Origin: Candidatus Bathyarchaeota archaeon
GTDB taxonomy: Archaea; Thermoproteota; Bathyarchaeia; Bathyarchaeales; Bathycorpusculaceae
Reading direction: 5' to 3'
Assembly: GCA_026014705.1 (NCBI GenBank)
Contig: JAOZHU010000015.1
Location: forward strand, 62,001 to 126,000
DNA length: 64,000 nt
Below, piece by piece: positions 58,392 through 64,000 of this stretch (the first letter of the stretch is position 1; every line of letters starts with the position of its first letter). The translations under genes were made by a program, and so were the position numbers. Below the pieces are notes generated by a model. That model did no database searches and was not told the origin of the DNA. It worked only from the letters and a program-made list of their open reading frames with translations.

Positions 58392-59903
58392 TTATTCCCC
58401 CGCCATCTTCACGCCTAACACTTTCAATTCAGTGTCCGTTAAGCCTACACCACGCAGGGCCAAACGGTTGCCACGCAAACTCTCAATGGCATTTATGCCC
58501 ATACCGCCCATCATGTCCTTAATCTCCAAGCTCCAGCCCCGAAGCAAATTCACCAGCCGCTCCGACGCGATGTCAGGGTTAAGCCGCTTAGAAATCCACG
58601 GATCACTCGTCGCAATACCCCACGGGCATTTACCAGTATAGCATTTCTGGCAGACAGTGCAGCCCATGGCGACAAGCGCCGCCGTGGCAATATACACGGC
58701 ATCAGCGCCCAAAGCGATTGCTTTGACGATGTCAGCGCTGCCTCGGATACCGCCTGCCGCCACAATCGACGCCTTATTGCGGATGCCTTCATCACGCAAC
58801 CGCTGGTCAACCTGCGCAATAGCTAATTCTATGGGTATGCCCACGTTGTCTCTGATGACTTTCGGTGCAGCGCCAGTAGCACCCCGCACGCCGTCCAAGG
58901 CGATTATATCCGCCCCTGCGCGGACCATGCCGCTGGCGATTGCCGCTGAATTGTGAACTGCTGCGATTTTTACGGAAACAGGCTTGGTGTAATCTGTGGC
59001 TTCTTTCAGCGCGTAAATCAACTGTCTAAGGTCTTCTATCGAGTAGATGTCATGCTGTGGCGCAGGGGAAAGAGCATCCGTGCCCGTGGGAATCATACGT
59101 GTTCTGGCAACGTCTTCGGTGACTTTCTCGCCTGGCAGGTGCCCGCCAATTCCTGGTTTTGCGCCTTGACCTATTTTTATTTCCACAGCTGCGCCAGCGT
59201 CAAGATATTTAGGGTGTACACCAAAGCGTCCTGAAGCTACTTGCACGATGGCGTGGGCGCCGTACTTGTATAGGCTTTGGTCTAAGCCGCCTTCACCCGT
59301 GTTAAAGTAGGTGCCGCATTCAGTGGCAGCCCTCGCTAAAGCTTCATGGACGTTTAGGCTTATTGCGCCGTAGGACATGGCGGAGAACATTATCGGCGTG
59401 TCCAGTCGCAGTTGGGGAGTCAGCTCCGTTTCCAGCACAAGGTCGCCGTTTTCCAGCTCCATTTTCAGCTGGTCTGGCTTTGCGCCTAAATACGTTCTGA
59501 TTTCCATAGGTTCTCTTAATGGGTCTATTGATGGGTTGGTTACTTGGCTGGCGTTTAGCAGGAGCTTGTCCCAGTAGGTGAAGTACGGTTTGTCGCAGCC
59601 CATTCCTGTGAGAACCACTGCGCCTGTTTCAGCCTGCTTTTTGACGTCTCTTAGCGACTCCAATGTCCAATTGTAGTTGTCGCGATAAACGTTGGGGTTC
59701 TTGCGTATGGTTATGGCGTGTGTGGGGCAGAATGTGACGCAGCGTAGACAGTTGACGCAGTTTTCGTCTCTGCTGCAAATCACATCATCTTCAGCGTCGT
59801 AATAGTGCGTATCGTAAGTGCACTGGTTAACGCAGACTTTGCATTTTATGCAGCGGTCTTGGTCTCGTTCCACTAAGTATTCAGGAAGCAAGTAGGTTTT
59901 CAT
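58392..59903 (-). CDS. Glutamate synthase FMN-binding subunit (gltB2-type, ferredoxin domain fused)
   Basis: 503 residues from ATG 59903; the frame is open upstream to 59990, but the internal ATG overlaps the previous stop by four bases and matches family N-termini. Two [4Fe-4S] motifs (CIKCKVCVNQC, CVNCLRCVTFCP; about 16-60) precede the barrel. Motifs: MFSAMSYGAISLNVHEAL, NTGEGGL, IKIGQGAKPGIGGHLPG, SVKIAAVHNSAAIASGMVRAGADIIALDG and IVAAGGIRGSADIVKAIALGADAV, then CQKCYTGKCPWGIAT. It makes glutamate from 2-oxoglutarate and ammonia on FMN. The barrel shows both cluster and flavin motifs intact. Confidence 0.95.
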   Translation of the reverse strand: MKTYLLPEYLVERDQDRCIKCKVCVNQCTYDTHYYDAEDDVICSRDENCVNCLRCVTFCPTHAITIRKNPNVYRDNYNWTLESLRDVKKQAETGAVVLTGMGCDKPYFTYWDKLLLNASQVTNPSIDPLREPMEIRTYLGAKPDQLKMELENGDLVLETELTPQLRLDTPIMFSAMSYGAISLNVHEALARAATECGTYFNTGEGGLDQSLYKYGAHAIVQVASGRFGVHPKYLDAGAAVEIKIGQGAKPGIGGHLPGEKVTEDVARTRMIPTGTDALSPAPQHDIYSIEDLRQLIYALKEATDYTKPVSVKIAAVHNSAAIASGMVRAGADIIALDGVRGATGAAPKVIRDNVGIPIELAIAQVDQRLRDEGIRNKASIVAAGGIRGSADIVKAIALGADAVYIATAALVAMGCTVCQKCYTGKCPWGIATSDPWISKRLNPDIASERLVNLLRGWSLEIKDMMGGMGINAIESLRGNRLALRGVGLTDTELKVLGVKMAGE

Positions 59904-61036
59904 TTGCCTGCCTCCACTACTTTTAAGAGTTCCACGTGTTCTCGGCTGCGAAGTTTGCCAACCACGGGTTCGCCGCCTCGCGGGTACCACACCCTGTCCA
60001 AAGTTGGAGATACAAGCCGCATGGCAGATTCTTCAGAAGACAAATACGCGAAGTCTTCTCTCGTGCCCGCTATCAACGGTCGAAGTTTAATTCTGTCCGT
60101 TAACCCTATCATTTCGCCGTGATGCGCTACGATTATGCTGAATGGGCCATTCATGAGCAAGCTGCCGTATGTCTGGCGCAGCGCACTGAACAGGTGCTGT
60201 TCTTTGGGCGGCAATGCGTCTATTTCGCTCCACAGCGGCGCAGCCAAGATTTTCGCTACTATGTCGATTGGCAGTTGTTGTCTCCGCATCAGCAAATCCA
60301 CGGCGTACGCTAACACTTCGGTGTCTGTCTGCATAGTGCATTTGTAACCGTACATTTCCAAGTAGCGGCGGTTTATGCCATACGATGACAACTCGCCGTT
60401 ATGCACTACTGTCCAGTCGAGGATGTTGAATGGGTGAGCGCCGCCCCACCAGCCTTGGCTGTTGGTTGGGAATCTGCCGTGGCAGGTCCAAATGTATGCT
60501 TCGTATTCTTCTAAGCAGAAGAAGTCGGCTATGTCTTCGGGGAAGCCTACGCCTTTGAATACCCCCATGTTTTTGCCGCTTGAGAAAACAAAGGCGTTCC
60601 CCGCTTCCATGTTTACCCGCATGACTTGCTCTGTCACGTAATCATCTGCCGTCTGGTTCGCTGGTTTCCGTTTGTTGGGTTGAACGAAGTATCGCCAAAC
60701 CAACGGTGGATTCTGAACATTTGCTTCGCGTGTCGGTATCTCCTCTTCCAGCGTTACCTCAAAGTTGCCCTTCAAAAGTTTATCCACTTTTTCTTTTGCG
60801 TCCCTGCGCAGGTACATCACGTGAAACGCGTAGTCTTCCGCATGCTCTGGGTAAATGCCGTAAGCAGCGAAGCCGCCGCCTAAACCGTTCCCGCGCTCAT
60901 GCATGTTCGCTATGGCTTTAACGGGGTCGCGCGGTGAGAAGCGTTTGCCTTCAACGTTCATCATGCCAAATATGGAGCAGCCTGAAAAGTCCTTGTCATC
61001 ATCGTATATATTACCCATCTTGCCCAAGTTCTTCAC
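59900..61036 (-). CDS. Glutamate synthase glutaminase subunit (gltB1-type, class II GATase)
   Basis: 378 residues from GTG 61036, which overlaps the preceding stop by four bases (GTGA). An N-terminal nucleophile hydrolase: the catalytic Cys is in GCSIFGMMN at about residue 20, so about 19 residues must be removed as a propeptide (or the ATG at 61018 starts it with 13). Later motifs HERGNGLGGGFA, WTCHGRFPTNSQGWWGGAHPFNILDWTVVHNGEL and CTMQTDTEVLAYAVDLL are typical of class II glutamine amidotransferases. It makes ammonia from glutamine for gltB2. The next gene overlaps by four bases. Confidence 0.93.
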   Translation of the reverse strand: MKNLGKMGNIYDDDKDFSGCSIFGMMNVEGKRFSPRDPVKAIANMHERGNGLGGGFAAYGIYPEHAEDYAFHVMYLRRDAKEKVDKLLKGNFEVTLEEEIPTREANVQNPPLVWRYFVQPNKRKPANQTADDYVTEQVMRVNMEAGNAFVFSSGKNMGVFKGVGFPEDIADFFCLEEYEAYIWTCHGRFPTNSQGWWGGAHPFNILDWTVVHNGELSSYGINRRYLEMYGYKCTMQTDTEVLAYAVDLLMRRQQLPIDIVAKILAAPLWSEIDALPPKEQHLFSALRQTYGSLLMNGPFSIIVAHHGEMIGLTDRIKLRPLIAGTREDFAYLSSEESAMRLVSPTLDRVWYPRGGEPVVGKLRSREHVELLKVVEAGK

Positions 61037-62316
61037 CGCATTGCCGCCTCCGGGTAGACTTTTTTTCTAGTTGACAATGGCAACGCTGCAAGGCTGAAGT
61101 CGTCTGAGAGCAGCGCTTGTTTGAACCTTTTCACGTTGACGCAGTGTTTCATTAAGTGGAAGAGTATGCCTGTTCTTTCGATGGCGTTCACGAATGTCAT
61201 GCCGACGATCACGTTGTCTCGGAGCACTATTTTTTTGTAAACTTCCTTTTCTGGCTCATGTTTGACTAAGATTTCGTATGCGGCGTCATCTTTCGGGTTA
61301 GTTATGCCGACGGAGATTATGGGTACGCCGAAGTATTTGAGTGCGCTCATCGAAGTGCCGCCGTCGTATTTTGCTTTTTTCCCAGCCATATTGTAGCCTG
61401 CGACTTTGCCTTCTAATTGCGCCAGTGGCCACAGTGGCAGTGAGCGGTTCTCGTTCAACACGAAGTCGTACGCTTCAGCAACGTCTCCGCTGGCGTACAC
61501 GTCTGGAACGGTTGTCTGCATGAATTTGTCCACGATTATACCCCTGTTTGTTTTCATGTCGGTTCCTGCTGCTAACTCTGTGCGCGGGATAACGCCTATG
61601 GCTATTATTACCACGTCGCATTGAATTGAGTCTCCGTTAGTCAGTACTGCGCCGTTGACAACGTGGTCGTTTTCGCGTTTGCCGACTATCCGCTGCACGG
61701 TTTGTCCTGTTACGATTGTGACACCTGCCTTTCTAATGGCGTTCTCAACGATTTTTGCTGCTGTTGAGTCTAGCAGAAGGCTGAGGATTGTGTCTTTAAA
61801 CTCCACCATGGTCACTCTTAACCCGCGTTTTGCCAAGGCTTCGGTTACGCTGACGCCGATCAAGCCCGCGCCGACGACAACTGCACTTTTAGCGTTTTCA
61901 AGCTTTGCAGCCAAGTGCTCGGCGTCCGCAAGTGTGGTGAAAGTGAACACGCCTTCTTTGTCGGCGCCTTCGATTTTTGGGACAAAGGGTTTGCCGCCTG
62001 TAGCCAGCAAGAGCTTCTCGAAGTTTACACGTTCACCGCCGTCAAGCTCCACGTACTTGCCAGTCAGATTAAGCCGAGTTGCAGTTCTCCCTGTTAACGC
62101 TTGCACCGCGTTCTTTTCCCAGAAGTAGTCTTCGCGGCACTTCATCTTCTCTAAAGTTGCTTTTCCGCTGACAAAGTCTGAAATCATCGGTCGCGAATAC
62201 TGCGGCAGAAGCTCCTCTGAAATTACAGTTATCGTGCCTACTGGGTCAACATCACGTATGGCTTCTACCGCGCCGATTCCTGCAGCAGAAGCGCCGATTA
62301 TTACGTATTTTGGCAT
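61033..62316 (-). CDS. FAD-dependent NAD(P)H oxidoreductase of the glutamate synthase operon
   Basis: 427 residues from ATG 62316, which shares its A with the stop of the ferredoxin gene (TAATG). The frame is open to 62583, but that extension is an Arg/His-rich shadow of the ferredoxin. FAD motif VIIGASAAGIGAVEAI (about 4-19), NAD motif VVVGAGLIGVSVTEALAKRG (about 140-159), and VPDVYASGDVAEAYD (FAD end). The C-terminal 120 residues are the dimer domain. NAD(P)H-nitrite-reductase-like proteins feed electrons to ferredoxin and gltB2. It is coupled with its neighbours on both sides. Confidence 0.93.
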   Translation of the reverse strand: MPKYVIIGASAAGIGAVEAIRDVDPVGTITVISEELLPQYSRPMISDFVSGKATLEKMKCREDYFWEKNAVQALTGRTATRLNLTGKYVELDGGERVNFEKLLLATGGKPFVPKIEGADKEGVFTFTTLADAEHLAAKLENAKSAVVVGAGLIGVSVTEALAKRGLRVTMVEFKDTILSLLLDSTAAKIVENAIRKAGVTIVTGQTVQRIVGKRENDHVVNGAVLTNGDSIQCDVVIIAIGVIPRTELAAGTDMKTNRGIIVDKFMQTTVPDVYASGDVAEAYDFVLNENRSLPLWPLAQLEGKVAGYNMAGKKAKYDGGTSMSALKYFGVPIISVGITNPKDDAAYEILVKHEPEKEVYKKIVLRDNVIVGMTFVNAIERTGILFHLMKHCVNVKRFKQALLSDDFSLAALPLSTRKKVYPEAAMR

Positions 62317-62759
62317 TATGGAGTCACCTCTTTGCAAACGAGCGCGCCGTTGGGGCAGTTGGCAACGCACGCAGGAACCTCTAACTCGGAGCAGAGGTCG
62401 CATTTTGCGACTACTTTGCCTGAAACATCCATTTTGATGGCGCCGTAGGGGCAAACCATTATGCATGTCCAGCAGCCCATGCATTTTTCCGCGTTGTGTG
62501 TTACCATGCCTGTTTCTTCGTCTTTGCGCATGGCGCCTGCTAGGCAAGCTGAAACGCATGGCGCGTCCTCGCAGTGGCGGCATTGGATGGCGAATGAGAC
62601 TGGTTTGTTTATTTCCAGTCGCACTCGGCTTATTGGTCGCGGTTGTTCTCTCGTGTAGGCTTTTATGATGTCTTTTGATTTGGAATGCTGCACGGTGCAG
62701 TGGACTTCGCAGAGCCCGCAGCCCATGCAGGCTTCTTCTTTGGCGATTATTCTTTTCAT
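62316..62759 (-). CDS. Polyferredoxin of the glutamate synthase operon
   Basis: 147 residues with four Cys groups: CMGCGLCEVHC, CRHCEDAPCVSAC, CMGCWTCIMVC and CDLCSELEVPACVANC, for about four [4Fe-4S] clusters. Layout is as in the HycB-type proteins and the ferredoxin at 1.6 kb. First gene of the operon ferredoxin-oxidoreductase-gltB1-gltB2-gltB3, where it probably shuttles electrons between the flavoprotein and gltB2. It is divergent from the PhoU-like regulator, with a 270-base spacer. Confidence 0.9.
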   Translation of the reverse strand: MKRIIAKEEACMGCGLCEVHCTVQHSKSKDIIKAYTREQPRPISRVRLEINKPVSFAIQCRHCEDAPCVSACLAGAMRKDEETGMVTHNAEKCMGCWTCIMVCPYGAIKMDVSGKVVAKCDLCSELEVPACVANCPNGALVCKEVTP

Positions 62760-63032
62760 TTGATTTGACGCCTCATTTTCTTTTTAGCGTGAGCAGGTGA
62801 CTGCGGGAAACTTGGAATTCAACATCTCTTGTGCATTTGCCTATATTTTCTGTGAACATTTGTCCAATTAAGCTTGTATGGTCTTTGCGATTGTTTTCGC
62901 TCATTGATTTCGCCTTTCACATAAGTTTTAGCCAGTTAAGTAGCACATATTCTATATAACCATGTTGAAAATCATTTATATGTAAGATAATGAATAGTGT
63001 AATCTACATGAAATATGTGTAAGGTGAAGTGT
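62760..63032. promoter_or_regulatory. Divergent promoter region between the glutamate synthase operon and the AbrB-PhoU gene
   Basis: A/T-rich. On the minus strand GTTATATAG (rc of 62953-62961) is a TATA-like box for the operon, although it is about 190 bases upstream. On the plus strand ATTTATATGTAAG (about 62975-62988) could serve the regulator. The regulator's start GTG 63033 follows AGGTG at 63022-63026. No other feature is seen. Confidence 0.35.
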
Positions 63033-64000
63033 GTGGCGGAAAAAGACTTAGGGTATAGACGAGTCCAATGCACAGGAAGAGGCTCATACATCATATCGCT
63101 CCCAAAAGAGTGGGTGCAAGACATCGGATTGAAGAGAGGAAGCGAAATTGCCTTCACCGTTCAGAGTGATTCGTCGCTGGTGCTGGTTCCGAGAAAACTC
63201 AAAGAAAGAGACGAAAAAGACGAAAAATCTAAGCTAAGAGAATACTACGTGGTCTCTGACCCGAAACGCGACTCTGAATCAGTGTACCGCATGATAAAAG
63301 CTTTGTACGCCATAGGCGCCGATGTAATACGCGTGCACTTCAAAAACGCCGAATACGCTGAAAAGCAGAAAACAGAAATAAAGAACCTTGCCCGCGACAC
63401 TTTTCTAGGCTCAGAAATAATCGAGGAAACAGCTGACGAGATTACTTTTCAAATCCTGATACGGCATTCAGAATTTCCAATTGAAAAAGCCGTGCGAAGA
63501 ATGGCTATAATCGCCCTTTCAGCAAACCGAGACGCCATTTCAGCTTTAAAAAATGGCGGCACAGAAATCTTTCAAGGCGTCGTTAACGCGCGCAACGATG
63601 TAGACCGCTTGGCGCTCTATGTTGTTCGTCAACTGAAGTGGGGCATCGAAAGGAACCTCTTCAGAGAATTAGGGTTTAACACTCCGAAGGAGTTCCTACT
63701 ATACCGAATCGCTGTGAACGACATAAAAACCATTGGCGAGAATGCACTTAACATAGTAAACAGCCTCTCAAAGTTCCAGAAAATGGTTGAAGATCAAACG
63801 CTTTTCATTAAAGAGCCTGTTGATGAGGAAATCTATTCTCAACTGCTCAGGTTCAACGCTGCGGCGCATCAACTATTTGAAGAAGCTACCCATGCAATGT
63901 TCAAAAGAGAGTACAGAGATGCGGAGAAAATCATTGCCAAGCGTGCCTCCTTCGTCACGTTGGAAAACGAACTAATCACTTTGATGTCCAGTAAGAAACT
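63033..64000 (+). CDS. AbrB/SpoVT-PhoU-type regulator, 3' end cut by window edge
   Basis: At least 322 residues from GTG 63033 (GTG 63024 is also possible). The N-terminal 50 residues form a swapped-hairpin AbrB-like DNA-binding domain: YRRVQCTGRGSYIISLPKEWVQDIGLKRG. Then PhoU-like helical bundles begin (about 90 onward; DSESVYRMIKALYAIGADVI, and later VDRLALYVVRQLKWGIERNL). Archaeal PhoU-like proteins with this N-terminus are thought to control phosphate uptake or membrane-transport genes. The last part is outside the window. Confidence 0.82.
   Translation, partial: MAEKDLGYRRVQCTGRGSYIISLPKEWVQDIGLKRGSEIAFTVQSDSSLVLVPRKLKERDEKDEKSKLREYYVVSDPKRDSESVYRMIKALYAIGADVIRVHFKNAEYAEKQKTEIKNLARDTFLGSEIIEETADEITFQILIRHSEFPIEKAVRRMAIIALSANRDAISALKNGGTEIFQGVVNARNDVDRLALYVVRQLKWGIERNLFRELGFNTPKEFLLYRIAVNDIKTIGENALNIVNSLSKFQKMVEDQTLFIKEPVDEEIYSQLLRFNAAAHQLFEEATHAMFKREYRDAEKIIAKRASFVTLENELITLMSSKK

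Noticed and set aside
62317-62583. N-terminal extension of the oxidoreductase frame
   Set aside because: This part is Arg/His-rich and lies inside the ferredoxin gene in another frame; the true start is ATG 62316 with TAATG coupling.
1-64000. CRISPR arrays, insertion sequences, rRNA genes
   Set aside because: No regular spacer-repeat pattern, transposase or rRNA sequence was seen; R1-R3 are too few and too degenerate to be an array.

Overview
The window is archaeal. It encodes a five-subunit archaeal CODH/ACS complex, coenzyme F420 biosynthesis (CofE), AglB oligosaccharyltransferase, transcription factor TFS, Rpo11, exosome Csl4, family B DNA polymerase, two deoxyhypusine-synthase paralogues, a tetraether-lipid-synthase-like radical SAM protein and a split archaeal glutamate synthase. 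A tRNA-Arg carries a short anticodon-loop intron. TATA-like boxes lie close to starts, and GTG and TTG starts are frequent. CODH/ACS together with an ADP-forming acyl-CoA synthetase, and no methyl-CoM genes in view, suggests an acetogenic or acetate-cycling lineage such as Bathyarchaeia. That placement is an inference from gene content.

Layout. 0-5.2 kb: partial Tes-like radical SAM, TrmB regulator, polyferredoxin, HDAC-fold deacetylase, argS. 5.2-16 kb: a surface-protein and accessory zone with a propeller/glycosidase fusion, secreted repeat proteins, two convergent dhs paralogues and several short, partly decayed repeats. 15.7-21.6 kb: SCP2, an aldolase and cofE (F420 branch), an acyl-CoA synthetase-GNAT fusion and a MetF-like reductase. 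21.7-31.5 kb: cooC, a second cooC, cdhA-B-C-D-E, a ferredoxin and a CooT-like nickel protein, a nearly complete carbonyl-branch Wood-Ljungdahl module with its Ni maturation factors. 31.5-40.9 kb: Dph6-like, B12-radical SAM, transglutaminase-like surface protein, tRNA-Arg, RHH regulator, FBP aldolase/phosphatase, DUF5752 regulator, GT4, nucleotidyltransferase. 41-47 kb: information processing (TFS, DUF99, tandem Lrp, Rpo11, Csl4, TopA). 47.3-53.2 kb: cation exchanger, zinc ribbon, methyltransferase, aglB, a GPT-type transferase and a queT-like transporter behind a hairpin leader. 53.2-57.4 kb: PolB and an NSUN-type m5C methyltransferase. 57.6-62.8 kb: a five-gene glutamate synthase operon. 63.0 kb to the end: a partial AbrB-PhoU regulator.

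How it fits together: MetF-like reductase and CODH/ACS would make acetyl-CoA from C1 units. The acyl-CoA synthetase could convert acetyl-CoA to acetate with ATP gain. FBP aldolase/phosphatase marks gluconeogenesis, and ferredoxins plus glutamate synthase link reducing power to nitrogen assimilation.

Most unusual signals: (i) a promoter/leader element with a G-run, recurring at about 10.15, 12.42, 40.97 and 44.79 kb, including in front of both dhs paralogues; (ii) a duplicated cassette that has lost its internal gene at 8.58-8.82 kb; (iii) blocks of A/C-rich and G/T-rich strand composition that switch inside genes; (iv) candidate structured RNAs near 30.56 and 52.63 kb.
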